Assembly: GCF_021653975.1 (NCBI RefSeq)
Contig: NZ_JAJKFK010000003.1
Location: 620,001 to 684,000, forward strand
DNA from: Amycolatopsis sp. GM8
GTDB lineage: Bacteria > Actinomycetota > Actinomycetes > Mycobacteriales > Pseudonocardiaceae
DNA: 64,000 nt
Reading direction: 5' to 3'
In this document: piece after piece, positions 23,058 to 31,856 of the stretch
Position numbering within the stretch: the first letter of the stretch is position 1
Layout: every line of letters begins with the position of its first letter
Made by a program: the position numbers and the translations under genes
Notes under the pieces: model-generated
The model's input: the letters and a program-made list of their open reading frames with translations, nothing else
Database searches by the model: none
What the model was told of the DNA's origin: nothing

Positions 23058-24269
23058 GGTCGTGTCGATACCGCGAAGACTGCCCGGGGTGCCGACGTCC
23101 GGCAGCGGCCACGCGCCGACGGTCGTGATCTGCTGTGGCGGCACGGTGCCGAGTGGGACGGGGTTGCCCAGTTGCGAGTCGAGCCAGTCGAGCACCGCGG
23201 GCAGTTCTTCGCGTACCGCGGCGAGATTGTGCCCGGCGGGGGTCAGCAACCACGTGGTCAGCTCGGTCGGCGGCGCGGCGGCCGCGTGCAGCCGGTCCAG
23301 CGCGGCGCGCTCGTCCCCGGCGGCACCGTCGGCGGTCACCAGGAGCCGCACCGGGGACGGGTGTTCGCGCAGGCTCGCGCTGACATCGTTGGCGTGCTGG
23401 ACATCCGCCCGGCCGTGGAACAGGTTGCCGGTCTCGACGTCGTCCGGCGTGATGTCGTACCCGCTCATGCTCGCCGCAGCGGAGAACCACTGCGGATGCC
23501 GGGCGGCCAGGTTCAGCGCGCAGTAGCCGCCGGAGGACCAGCCCGCGACCGCCCAGCCCTGCCGGTCCGCCCGCACGTGCAGCGAGTCGAGCGCCCACCG
23601 GCGCAGGTCCGCCGATAGGAACGTGTCGTTCGCGGGGCCGCCCACGGCGTCGACACATTCGGAGTCGTGGGTCAGCCGCGGTTCCCCGTTCGGGTCGGGG
23701 ATGATCACCACGACCGGCGGCAGCCGGTGGCTCGCGATCTGCTTGTCGAGCAGGTCCGGCAGCCCGTACAGCGTCGCGACCTGCCGCGGTTCGCCCGGGA
23801 AATGCGGGATCCATTCCAGCACCGGGAACCGGAAGCCCGCCCATTCCGGCGCCGTGTAGCCCGCCGGGAGGTACACGTCGACGTCGCGCGTGATGGCGGT
23901 CCGGTGCCCGGTGACGGTCAGGTGCAGCAGCGAGCCCTTCCCGTTCGCGGACCGCTCGCTCGCCGTGGCCAGGGTCCGGCCCAGGTCGCGCCCGTCCGGG
24001 CCGGCGTCGGCGACCGTGCCCTCGGCCGGGTTCGGCGACGTGCCGAGCAGCGAGCCCAGCGTCGGGTAGAAGCTGCCGGCCGCGTTGACGCCGAGGCCGG
24101 ACGCGCCGACGACCGCGATGACGGCCAGCACCGTGGTGCTCGTCCGGCCGAGCACCCGCCGGCGCCAGCGGTCCCACGCCCACGGCACGGCGACCACGCA
24201 GAGCAGCGCGAGCACCGCGGCGATGATGACGGCGGACGGGGTGTCGATGCGGATGGCGGAGGCGTGCAC
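23052..24269 (-). CDS. Alpha/beta-hydrolase esterase with N-terminal membrane helices
   Basis: A 405-residue protein. Two or three hydrophobic helices fill residues 10-70, then an esterase-D/antigen-85-like alpha/beta-hydrolase domain follows. The nucleophile elbow is 'GWSSGG', the His is in 'PAGHNLAAVREELP', and the strand 'DVDVYLPAGY' opens the domain. The active site is outside the membrane. Such proteins act on mycolates or other surface esters, but the true substrate is unknown. The stop codon is contributed by a repeat element, so the last few residues may differ from the ancestral protein. Confidence 0.82.
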   Translation of the reverse strand: MHASAIRIDTPSAVIIAAVLALLCVVAVPWAWDRWRRRVLGRTSTTVLAVIAVVGASGLGVNAAGSFYPTLGSLLGTSPNPAEGTVADAGPDGRDLGRTLATASERSANGKGSLLHLTVTGHRTAITRDVDVYLPAGYTAPEWAGFRFPVLEWIPHFPGEPRQVATLYGLPDLLDKQIASHRLPPVVVIIPDPNGEPRLTHDSECVDAVGGPANDTFLSADLRRWALDSLHVRADRQGWAVAGWSSGGYCALNLAARHPQWFSAAASMSGYDITPDDVETGNLFHGRADVQHANDVSASLREHPSPVRLLVTADGAAGDERAALDRLHAAAAPPTELTTWLLTPAGHNLAAVREELPAVLDWLDSQLGNPVPLGTVPPQQITTVGAWPLPDVGTPGSLRGIDTTL

Positions 24270-24379
24270 GCGATCAATCTAGCCAGCCCCCGAAGAGTGT
24301 TTTCGCTGGCCACATGGGGTGATCGCACTCAGCGTGCACTCAGCGAGTGTGGGCTATCCTCCGGTTAGGGCATCTTCCG

Positions 24380-24394
24380 TCCGGTTTCACCGGA
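24380..24394. promoter_or_regulatory. Palindrome at the murT promoter
   Basis: TCCGGT and ACCGGA flank TTC as a perfect 6-3-6 palindrome, 1 bp before a -10-like TATGCT (24396-24401). Slightly upstream CACTCAGCG occurs twice with an 11-bp period (24326-24334, 24337-24345). Either may be a regulator site for murT-gatD. Confidence 0.4.
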
Positions 24395-24455
24395 GTATGC
24401 TTTTTGTTCCAGCTTTCTCAGGGTCCTCACAGCGTCGGTAGCGAAGGGTGACGGC

Positions 24456-25676
24456 GTGCTGACCCCCACACGGACCAGGCTGGCGATCGCCGGAGCCCGG
24501 CTCGCCGCCGCGACCTCTCGCCGTTTCGGACTCGGCAACGGCGGGATGATCGGCGGGCGGGTGGCGCTGAAACTGGACCCGCGCGCGCTGTCCCGGCTCG
24601 GTCGCGACCGCACCGTGGTGCTGATAACGGGCACGAACGGCAAGACCACGACCGCCCTGATGCTGAGCCGGATCCTGCAGACCCTCGGCCCGGTCGCGCT
24701 CAACGCCGACGGCGCGAACATGCCCGACGGGGTACTCGCGGCCCTGGCCACGAACCCGCTCGCGCCGCTAGCAGTGCTAGAAGTCGACGAGAACTACGTT
24801 TCCGCGGTCGCCGACGAGCTGCGGCCCGCCTGTCTCGTGCTGCTGAACCTCAGCCGCGACCAGCTGGACCGGATGGGTGAAGTCCGGGCCACCGAACGTG
24901 AGCTGCGCGCCGTGGTGTCCCGGCTGCCCTCGACGACGGTGGTCGCCAACTGCGACGACCCGCTGGTCACCTCGGCCGCGCTCGCCGCGGCGCGGCAGGT
25001 GTGGGTCGGCGCCGGGCAGAGCTGGCACGCCGACGCGCTGGCCTGCGCCCGGTGCGGCCAGGCCATCCTGCGCGACGGCACGGACTGGCAGTGCGTGTGC
25101 GGGTTCACCCGGCCCGCTCCACTGTGGACACTCGACGGCGATGACCTGACCACGCCGGGAAGCTCACTGCCGCTGGACCTCCAGCTGCCGGGGCGGGCGA
25201 ACGCCGCCAACGCCGCGATGGCCGTGGCCACCGCGGTGCACCTCGGCGTCCCGGCGGAAACCGCGATCGAGCGGGTGCGCTCGATCAGCGCGGTCGCCGG
25301 CCGGTACCGCCGCGCCCCCGTCGCCGGGCACTCGGTGCGGCTGCTGCTGGCCAAGAACCCGGCGGGCTGGCGGGAAACGTTGCCACTGCTGGATTCCCAC
25401 ACGCCGGTCGTGATCGCGGTGAACAGCCGCGAGGCCGACGGGCGGGACATGTCGTGGCTGTGGGACGTGCCGTTCGAACGGCTCGCCGGGCGCCCGGTGG
25501 TGGCCGCCGGCGAGCGGGCGATGGACCTGGCGGTCCGGCTGACCTACGCCGAGGTGCCGCACACCGTCGCCCGCGACCCGATCGCCGCGGTCGCCGCGCT
25601 GGACGGCGAGTCGGTGGAGCTGGTCGCGAACTACACGGCGTTCCGCGGGGTGGCGCAGCGGATGGCCGATGAGTGA
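24456..25676 (+). CDS. murT: Lipid II isoglutaminyl synthase, MurT subunit
   Basis: A 406-residue Mur-ligase-like protein. The P-loop is 'ITGTNGKTTTA' (about residues 57-67). The Cys4 zinc ribbon typical of MurT is 'CARCG' plus 'CVCG' at about residues 196-213. The C-terminal DUF1727 domain carries 'LLLAKNPAGW'. MurT activates the D-glutamate of lipid II with ATP, while GatD supplies ammonia, together amidating peptidoglycan. GTG 24456 overlaps no gene. gatD overlaps its end by 8 bp. Confidence 0.95.
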   Translation: MLTPTRTRLAIAGARLAAATSRRFGLGNGGMIGGRVALKLDPRALSRLGRDRTVVLITGTNGKTTTALMLSRILQTLGPVALNADGANMPDGVLAALATNPLAPLAVLEVDENYVSAVADELRPACLVLLNLSRDQLDRMGEVRATERELRAVVSRLPSTTVVANCDDPLVTSAALAAARQVWVGAGQSWHADALACARCGQAILRDGTDWQCVCGFTRPAPLWTLDGDDLTTPGSSLPLDLQLPGRANAANAAMAVATAVHLGVPAETAIERVRSISAVAGRYRRAPVAGHSVRLLLAKNPAGWRETLPLLDSHTPVVIAVNSREADGRDMSWLWDVPFERLAGRPVVAAGERAMDLAVRLTYAEVPHTVARDPIAAVAALDGESVELVANYTAFRGVAQRMADE

Positions 25677-26385
25677 GTCCGCGGTCCGGATCGGGCTCGT
25701 CCTGCCGGACGTGCTGGGTACCTACAGCGATTCGGGCAACGCGACGGTGCTGTGCCGTCGCCTGCACTGGCGCGAAATCCCGGCCACCATCACCGAATTC
25801 CACTACGGCGAACCGGTTCCGGCCGGGCTCGACCTGTACCTGCTCGGCGGCGGCGAGGACGAGTCGCAGACACTCGCCGCGGCGCATCTGCGGGAGCACC
25901 GCGGCCTGCAAAGCGCCGCCGCCCGCGGCGCCGTCGTCTTCGGCGTGTGCGCCGGCCTGCAGCTGCTGGGCACCGGGTTCGGCACCACCGACGGTGTGCG
26001 CCACGAAGGCCTGGGCCTGCTCGACGCGGAAACCAGCCCGGGCGACCGGCGGGCGGTCGGCGAGGTCGTCGTCCAGGCCGATCAGGGGCTGGGCGCGGAA
26101 CCGTTGACCGGATTCGAAAACCACCTCGGTGTCACGACGCTCGGCCGGGGCAGCCGCCCGCTCGGCCGCGTGCTCGCCGGCACCGGCAACGGCGACGGCA
26201 CCGACGGCGCGGTCACCGGCCGCGTCCTCGCCACCTACCTGCACGGCCCCGTCCTCGCCCGCAATCCCGCGCTCGCCGACCTCCTGCTGGGCTGGGTGCT
26301 CGGCGCGCCGCTCCCCGCACTGCCGCTCGCCGAAGTGAGCGCGCTGCGCGAGGAACGGCTGCGCGCGGGCGGGCATCGGGGATGA
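25669..26385 (+). CDS. gatD: Lipid II isoglutaminyl synthase, GatD glutaminase subunit
   Basis: A 238-residue class I glutaminase-like (CobB/CobQ-type) protein. The nucleophile is the Cys in 'GVCAGLQLLG' (about residue 94) and the His is in 'YLHGPVLARNP'. It releases ammonia from glutamine for MurT. The 8-bp overlap with murT indicates a stable complex made in step. The pair acts in the cytoplasm on lipid II. Confidence 0.95.
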   Translation: MSESAVRIGLVLPDVLGTYSDSGNATVLCRRLHWREIPATITEFHYGEPVPAGLDLYLLGGGEDESQTLAAAHLREHRGLQSAAARGAVVFGVCAGLQLLGTGFGTTDGVRHEGLGLLDAETSPGDRRAVGEVVVQADQGLGAEPLTGFENHLGVTTLGRGSRPLGRVLAGTGNGDGTDGAVTGRVLATYLHGPVLARNPALADLLLGWVLGAPLPALPLAEVSALREERLRAGGHRG

Positions 26386-26405
26386 GACCTGCTTACGCTG
26401 CACCC

Positions 26406-27797
26406 ATGTCACGCGTTTTTCCCCGGCCGGGCCTGCGCACCCGCACGACGGTCGTCGCCGTCGTCGCGGTGGCGGCTTCGCTCGTGCTGGCCGGGGTCGT
26501 GGTGATCCTGCTGCTCGGCTGGTCGCTCGACAAGGCCACCACGGAGAACGCGCGCAGCGCCGGCAAGCAGGTCATCGCCGACATCACGAAGGAGGGCGCG
26601 CGCGACCTGACCGGCAGCGACGTGGCCAGCACCGGCGACAGCGCGTCGGTGCTCCAGGTCCTCGACCGCGCCGGCCGCCCGGTCGCGAGCGATCCCGCGA
26701 TCGCCGGGCGCCCGCCGCTCACGTCGGCGCGCCCGACGCCGGGGCGGGAGATCGTGGAGACGGTCACGATGCCGGTCAACGGCACCGACGGCGACTACCG
26801 GCTCGTCTCCACCGGCGTGGCCGGGCCCGGCGGTCCGTACACGGTCATCTCGGCCCGCTCGCTCGAGCCGGTCAGTGAGGCGTCGGCCCGGCTCTCGCTG
26901 CTGCTCGGCGCCGCGGCGGTGCCGTTGCTGGGAATCGCCGCGCTCGCCGTGTACCGCGCGGTCGGCGCGGCGTTACGGCCGGTCGAGCAGATGCGGCGCA
27001 CGGTCGCGGAGATCTCCACCCGGGATCTCGGCCGCCGGGTCGGCCTGCCGCCGGGGCACGACGAGCTGCACAACCTGGCCACGACGCTGAACTCGATGCT
27101 CGCCCGGCTGGCCTCGGCCCAGGGCGCGCAACGCCGGTTCGTCGCCGACGCGAGCCACGAGCTGCGCTCGCCGCTGAACACCGTCACCACCGCGCTGGAG
27201 GTGCACGAACACCATCCGGACGCGATGAACACCGCCGAACTGCTCGACGTCGTGTCGACGGAGACCGCGCGCCTGCGCGAGCTGGTGGACGATCTGCTGC
27301 TGCTCGCCCGCACCGACGACGCGAGCGACAATCCCCCGCACACCGAGGTCGACCTCGACGATCTGGCCCGCACGGAGGCCGATCGCGCCCGCGCCGCGCG
27401 GCTGCCGGAGGTCGCGATCGACACGGAACCGGCCAAGGTCAGCGGCAACCCGGCCCAGCTGCGCCGGGCGATCCGCAACCTCGTCGACAACGCGCGCGAG
27501 CACGCGAAGCAGCGGATCATGGTGCGGACGGGCACCGAGGGCGCCAGCGCGTACGTCGAGGTCGCCGACGACGGGCCGGGCGTGCCCGCGGTCGACCGGA
27601 CGCGGATCTTCGAACGGTTCGTGCGCCGCGACGACGCCCGCCACCACGGCGCGGGCGGGTCGGCCGGGCTGGGGCTCGCCATCGTGGCGGGGATCGCCGC
27701 CCGGCACGGCGGCAGCGCCGAGTGCACCGCCGGGGAGGACAACGACTACCCGGGCGCGCACTTCCTCATCCGGCTTCCGTTGAAGGACGGTGGGTGA
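26406..27797 (+). CDS. Sensor histidine kinase
   Basis: A 463-residue membrane kinase. TM1 is at residues 12-38, then an extracytoplasmic domain of about 125 residues, TM2 at about 165-185, and a HAMP segment. The phospho-acceptor is in 'DASHELRSPLNTV', the N-box is 'RNLVDNAREHA', and the G-boxes are 'DDGPGVP' and 'GLGLAIV'. ATG 26406 is 20 bp after the gatD stop. It is coupled (1-bp overlap) to an OmpR-type regulator, its partner. The signal is unknown, and the cell-wall neighbours may hint at an envelope cue. Confidence 0.92.
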   Translation: MSRVFPRPGLRTRTTVVAVVAVAASLVLAGVVVILLLGWSLDKATTENARSAGKQVIADITKEGARDLTGSDVASTGDSASVLQVLDRAGRPVASDPAIAGRPPLTSARPTPGREIVETVTMPVNGTDGDYRLVSTGVAGPGGPYTVISARSLEPVSEASARLSLLLGAAAVPLLGIAALAVYRAVGAALRPVEQMRRTVAEISTRDLGRRVGLPPGHDELHNLATTLNSMLARLASAQGAQRRFVADASHELRSPLNTVTTALEVHEHHPDAMNTAELLDVVSTETARLRELVDDLLLLARTDDASDNPPHTEVDLDDLARTEADRARAARLPEVAIDTEPAKVSGNPAQLRRAIRNLVDNAREHAKQRIMVRTGTEGASAYVEVADDGPGVPAVDRTRIFERFVRRDDARHHGAGGSAGLGLAIVAGIAARHGGSAECTAGEDNDYPGAHFLIRLPLKDGG

Positions 27798-28456
27798 TGC
27801 GGATCCTGGTGATCGAGGACGAGCTGGCCTTCGCCGAAACCCTGCGCAAGGGCCTGACCGCCGACGGCTTCACCGTCGAGACCGCGCACACCGGGCCCGA
27901 CGGGTTGTGGCTCGCCCAGGAGCACTCGTTCGACGTCATCGTGCTCGACATCATGCTGCCCGGCATGTCCGGCTACGCCGTGCTGAAAAGCCTGCGGCAG
28001 CGGGAGAACTGGACGCCGGTGCTGATGCTGACCGCGAAGGACGGCGAGTACGACGAGGCGGACGCGTTCGACCTCGGCGCCGACGACTATCTCACCAAGC
28101 CGTTCTCCTACGTCGTGCTGGTCGCCCGGCTGCGGGCGCTGATGCGCCGCGGCGCGCCCGAGCGGCCCGCCGTGCTCACCCTCGGCGACCTGCGGCTCGA
28201 CCCCGCCGCCCGGACTGTCCACAAAGGACAGAAGGAGATCGAGCTGACCGCCCGCGAGTTCGGGCTGCTCGAGTTCCTGTTGCGGCGGCGTGGCGAGGCG
28301 CTGAGCAAGCACGAGATCCTGACGCACGTGTGGGACGCGCATTACGACGGCGACGAGAACATCGTCGAGGTCTACATCGGGTACCTGCGGCGCAAGATCG
28401 GGCCCGGGTTCATCCAGACGCTGCGCGGCGTCGGCTACCGGCTCTCGCACGACTGA
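27797..28456 (+). CDS. OmpR/PhoB-type response regulator
   Basis: A 219-residue regulator with a receiver domain ('VIEDE', phospho-Asp in 'VIVLDIMLP', Lys in 'YLTKPFS') and a C-terminal winged helix ('ELTAREFGLLEFLLRRRGE', ending 'TLRGVGYRLS'). It is coupled to the preceding kinase and followed 12 bp later by a lipoprotein gene, which may be part of the same operon. Confidence 0.94.
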   Translation: MRILVIEDELAFAETLRKGLTADGFTVETAHTGPDGLWLAQEHSFDVIVLDIMLPGMSGYAVLKSLRQRENWTPVLMLTAKDGEYDEADAFDLGADDYLTKPFSYVVLVARLRALMRRGAPERPAVLTLGDLRLDPAARTVHKGQKEIELTAREFGLLEFLLRRRGEALSKHEILTHVWDAHYDGDENIVEVYIGYLRRKIGPGFIQTLRGVGYRLSHD

Positions 28457-28468
28457 GCGGGCAGGGTC

Positions 28469-29005
28469 ATGCACCGCACCATCCCGGTGTTCGCCGCGGC
28501 GATCATGCTGGCCGCCTGTGCCGCCCCCGCCGGTGAACGGCCCGCCGCTCCCCCGCCGGCCACGATGATCGGCGAAATCCCCGCCACCCAGCCCTTCGTC
28601 ACGGTGACCACCGCCGACGGGTCCGCCTCGGTCGACGTGCCGGACGGGTGGATCCGGACGGCGGGCGGGAGCTCGCTGCTGTTCACCTCGGGCTTCGACA
28701 GCGTCGCCGTGGACACCTCGGCCACGCCGCGTGCACCGACGGCCGAGTCCGTGACCGCCGAGGCCGTGCCGTTGCTGCGAACCACCAACGACCACTTCAT
28801 CCTCGGCTCGGTGACCGCGGCTGGGCCGGCGATCCGGGTGACCTACCAGGCCCAGCCGGCTTCGGCGCCGCCGGTGATCGTGTCCGTCGAGCGGTACGAG
28901 TTCTGGCGGGCGCGGCACGATCTCGTGCTGACCCTGTCCGGCCCGTCGGGCGCGCGCAACGACGCCGCCTGGCGGCGGATCGTCGAATCCGTGCGCTGGC
29001 GCTGA
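28469..29005 (+). CDS. Predicted lipoprotein, hypothetical
   Basis: A 178-residue protein with a signal peptide and lipobox 'LAAC' at residues 14-17, so it is anchored outside the membrane. A Pro-rich linker precedes a beta-rich domain with 'VTTADGSASVDVPDGW' and a C-terminal 'WRRIVESVRWR', which resembles lipid-carrier-like Mog1/LpqN folds. Function is unknown. It is probably co-transcribed with the two-component pair. Confidence 0.75.
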   Translation: MHRTIPVFAAAIMLAACAAPAGERPAAPPPATMIGEIPATQPFVTVTTADGSASVDVPDGWIRTAGGSSLLFTSGFDSVAVDTSATPRAPTAESVTAEAVPLLRTTNDHFILGSVTAAGPAIRVTYQAQPASAPPVIVSVERYEFWRARHDLVLTLSGPSGARNDAAWRRIVESVRWR

Positions 29006-29029
29006 CGGGAAACCGGTACAGTCGGCCGC

Positions 29030-29332
29030 ATGGTGGACACCGACCTCGGAGCGCGGCTGAAGTTCGCGCTCGCCGTCGTGCTGCCCGCCCTGTTCCTCGC
29101 CCTCCCGGCAGTCGGCGCGAGCCCGGCCGAACTGGCCACCGCGCTCGCCGCGGGAGTGGCCGCGCTGGCCGTCATCGGGATCTGCCTGCGCGTCGAGATC
29201 ACCGCCGCGCCCACCCACGTGCGCGCGGTCAGCCTGCGCGACCGTGTCCTGGGCCGCGTCCGGCTCTGCGACCCGGACGCCCCGGGCCGCGCCCGTCCCC
29301 GGGCACCGGCAGCAGCCGTCCCGGCTGCCTGA
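29030..29332 (+). CDS. DUF6412-like small membrane protein
   Basis: A 100-residue protein with two hydrophobic helices (residues 10-27 and 33-52) and a C-terminal 'RVRLCDPDAPGRARPRAP'. This arrangement is found next to a second yidC in many actinomycetes and matches DUF6412. It probably assists or accompanies the insertase. The family has no assigned function. Confidence 0.75.
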   Translation: MVDTDLGARLKFALAVVLPALFLALPAVGASPAELATALAAGVAALAVIGICLRVEITAAPTHVRAVSLRDRVLGRVRLCDPDAPGRARPRAPAAAVPAA

Positions 29333-29406
29333 CCTCCGCGTTTCGAGCCCGGCAGCCGCCTTCCGGCCTGCCCATTCACCTGCTCGATCCGACGGAGCGT
29401 TCCTTC

Positions 29407-30286
29407 ATGTTCGATGTCTTTCTCTACCCTGTTTCGGCTGTCCTCTGGCTCTGGCACGCGGCGTTCGGCGCCCTCTTCGGCCCCGCCGCGGGGCTGACCT
29501 GGGTGCTCGCCGTGGTCTTCCTCGTGTTCACCGTCCGCCTGCTGCTGGTCAAACCCGCGCTCGGCCAACTGCGCACCGCCCGCCGGATGCGCGAGCTGGC
29601 CCCGGAAATGCTGTGCTGATGGTTACCAAGCCGACCGGCAGTCACGGCGATCGGCTGAACGTAGGTCGGCCGCCGGTTGATCGGGCTGGCCTACTTTGGT
29701 CGGCTTGGTAAAGATCCAGGACACCCACCGCGGCGACCGCGAGCGGATGACCCGGGAAATCCAGCAGCTGCACGCCGAACACGGCACCAGCCCGCTCGCC
29801 GGCTGCCTGCCCGCGCTGATCCAGATCCCCGCGTTCCTGAGCCTGTACTGGGTGCTGCGCGACTTCACGCCGGGCGCGTCCTCGAACCACGTGTTCGACC
29901 AGGCCGGGGTCGAGTCCTTCCTCGGCGCCAACGTGTTCGGTGCCCGGCTCGGCGCGTGGCTGAGCGAGTCACCCGCGCAGCTGTCCGCGCTGGGCACCGA
30001 TCGGCCGCACCTGCTGGCGGTCGCGATCCCGCTGATGCTGCTCGCGGGCCTGGCGACCTTCCTGTCCATGCGGCTGGGCCTGCGCCACCAGGACGCCACC
30101 AACCCGCAGGCCACCCTGGTCAGCCGGGTGATGATGTACCTCGCGCCCGCGGGCGTGTTCGTGTCCGGGTTCTTCTTCCCGGTGCCGATCGGGCTGCTGC
30201 TGTACTTCGTCGCGAACAACGTGTGGACATTCGCACAGCAACATGTGCTCGCCGGGATCGTGGACCGGGAGGGCACCCGAACCTAG
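29407..30286 (+). pseudogene. yidC: YidC/Oxa1-type membrane insertase, split by a repeat element
   Basis: The first 70 codons (29407-29619) encode the N-terminal helices up to 'MRELAPEM', where the frame runs into CTG TGC TGA. The rest of the protein resumes after the repeat element as 'KIQDTHRGDRERMTREIQQL' and continues to 30286 with the expected membrane helices ('CLPALIQIPAFLSLYWVLRD'). The two parts are in different frames. The 3' part has only TTG codons without a ribosome binding site near 29696. This looks like the accessory YidC beside DUF6412, so loss is tolerable if the main yidC near the origin is intact. Confidence 0.85.
29611..29713 (+). repeat. Short structured repeat element, copy A, inside yidC
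   Basis: A 103-bp insertion with perfect 14-bp terminal inverted repeats TTACCAAGCCGACC (29623-29636) and GGTCGGCTTGGTAA (29698-29711). It aligns along its length with copy B at 22953-23057. Between the copies, one stem position changes on both arms (G-C in A, T-A in B), which keeps pairing. It encodes no protein. Exact borders are uncertain by a few bases. It looks like a MITE or mobile structured RNA/DNA element. Confidence 0.75.
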
Positions 30287-30299
30287 TACATTTCCTCGC

Positions 30300-30884
30300 A
30301 TGGAACAGGTCGTGCTGCTGAACGAGTCCGGGGAAGCGACTGGCGTGCTGGACAAGGCGGAGGTCCACCACACTGACACACCCCTGCATCTGGCTTTCTC
30401 CTGCTACCTGTTCGGCCCGGACGGCCGGCTGCTGCTGACCACCCGCGCGCGGACCAAGAAGACCTTCCCCGGCCTGCTCACCAACAGCTGCTGCGGCCAT
30501 CCGGCGCCGGACGAGGACATCATGACCACCGTGCCGCGCCGGATCCGCCAGGAGCTGGGCGCCGAGATCAGCGGGCTCACCCTGGTGCTGCCCCGCTTCC
30601 GCTACCGCGCCGTCATGGACGGCATCGTGGAAAACGAGATGTGCCCGGTGTTCCGCGCCCGCACCGACCGTGACCCGGTACCCGATCCGTCCGAAGTAGA
30701 CAGTTACGAATGGGTGGACTGGACCACCTTCGCCGAGGACGTCCGCGGCGGGCGGCGCGCGGTGTCGCCGTGGTGCGCCGAGCAGATCGCGGAGCTGACC
30801 GCGCTCGGGCCGGACCCGCTGGCGTGGCCCGCGGCCGATGAGTCACTGCTGCCGCCGGCGGCGCTGCGGAAGTCAGTCGCGTAG
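30300..30884 (+). CDS. idi: Isopentenyl-diphosphate isomerase, type 1
   Basis: A 194-residue Nudix-fold enzyme that interconverts IPP and DMAPP. The active-site Cys lies in 'LLTNSCCGHP', the catalytic Glu in 'IVENEMCPV', and the C-terminal Trp region is 'YEWVDW'. ATG 30300 comes only 13 bp after the YidC stop with no clear ribosome binding site, so it may be leaderless or coupled. It overlaps the convergent AraC gene by 12 bp. Confidence 0.93.
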   Translation: MEQVVLLNESGEATGVLDKAEVHHTDTPLHLAFSCYLFGPDGRLLLTTRARTKKTFPGLLTNSCCGHPAPDEDIMTTVPRRIRQELGAEISGLTLVLPRFRYRAVMDGIVENEMCPVFRARTDRDPVPDPSEVDSYEWVDWTTFAEDVRGGRRAVSPWCAEQIAELTALGPDPLAWPAADESLLPPAALRKSVA

Positions 30885-31742
30885 GGAATTCCGTTCCGCC
30901 CCAGGGGAAACACCGAAAGCCTTCAGGTACTCGCGGCTGAACTGGGACGCGCTGGTGTACCCGACGCGGTAGCCGACCTCGGCCACGGTGGCGGTCCGGG
31001 TCTTGAGCAGCACCCGGGCCTCCTGCATCCGGATCTGCTTCTGGAACTGGATCGGCGTCATCGAGGTCGCGGCTCGGAAGTGCCGGTGGAAGGCGGACGG
31101 GCTCATCCCGGCGAGCTCCGCGAGATCGGCGACGAGCAGTGGTTCGCTGTGGTGCCGCCGAATCCAGCCGATCGCGCGGGAGACGTGCGCGAGCATGCCG
31201 TCGGCAAGGCCGATCTGCCGGACGAACGCGCCCTGCTCGCCGGTGAGCAGCCGCCACAGGATCTCCCGCCGGATGCCCGGCCCGAGCACCCGCAGGTCGT
31301 CGGCGCGGTCGGCGATCCGCAGCAGGCGGACGACGGGGTCCAGGATTTCCGGTGTCGCGTCGCTGATCGCGAGGCCGCCGAACTCGGGCGGCCGGGCCGG
31401 CGTTTCGAGCAGCAGCGGGGCGATCTCGGCCGGGTCGAGCCGCATGCTGAACACGGTGAACGGCTCGTCGTGGCTCGCCTTCAGCGCTTCGCCGAACACC
31501 GGCAGATCCAGCGAGAACACGAGATACTGCCCGGCGCGGTACTCGTACGGCACGCCGTTGAGCACCGTCCGCTTCACCCCCGATCCGACCACCGCGACCG
31601 AGGGCTCGGTCATCCCGGCCGACGGCTCCGTCGGCTCCTCGCGCCTGGTGACCTTCACCCCGTCGGCGAGCCGCACCGCTTCGTCTCGCTGTCCCCGGGC
31701 GTGGCGGGTGATGAGCGTCCGGAGTTCGTCGAGCAGGTCCAT
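30873..31742 (-). CDS. AraC-family regulator (cupin_6 N-domain)
   Basis: A 289-residue regulator. The N-terminal ligand domain has 'YEYRAGQYLVFSLDLPV', typical of the AraC_N/cupin_6 group. The C-terminal double HTH is 'MSPSAFHRHFRAATSMTPIQ' and 'VGYTSASQFSREYLKAFGVS'. ATG 31742 has GGAGG 1-2 bp upstream. It is divergent from an aldo/keto reductase gene, the usual target of this subgroup, and direct repeats between them suit AraC binding. Confidence 0.92.
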   Translation of the reverse strand: MDLLDELRTLITRHARGQRDEAVRLADGVKVTRREEPTEPSAGMTEPSVAVVGSGVKRTVLNGVPYEYRAGQYLVFSLDLPVFGEALKASHDEPFTVFSMRLDPAEIAPLLLETPARPPEFGGLAISDATPEILDPVVRLLRIADRADDLRVLGPGIRREILWRLLTGEQGAFVRQIGLADGMLAHVSRAIGWIRRHHSEPLLVADLAELAGMSPSAFHRHFRAATSMTPIQFQKQIRMQEARVLLKTRTATVAEVGYRVGYTSASQFSREYLKAFGVSPGAERNSLRD

Positions 31743-31764
31743 TCCTCCAACCAAGCGAACTCGC

Positions 31765-31796
31765 CAGGATCGCGCAAGGCGGCGGCAGGATCGCGC
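31765..31796. promoter_or_regulatory. Two direct repeats, candidate AraC operator
   Basis: CAGGATCGCGC occurs at 31765-31775 and 31786-31796, 21 bp apart start to start, which is two helical turns. Direct repeats at this spacing between a divergent araC-type gene and its target are typical AraC half-sites. Confidence 0.5.
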
Positions 31797-31856
31797 TCAC
31801 ACTCCCCCGCACCGCGGTGGTGTCCTGTGATCAGCGACAAGAGAAAGGCACCACCA

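Noticed and set aside
29611-29713. Complete insertion sequence in yidC
   Set aside because: Only about 103 bp with no transposase; better described as a MITE-like or structured repeat element.
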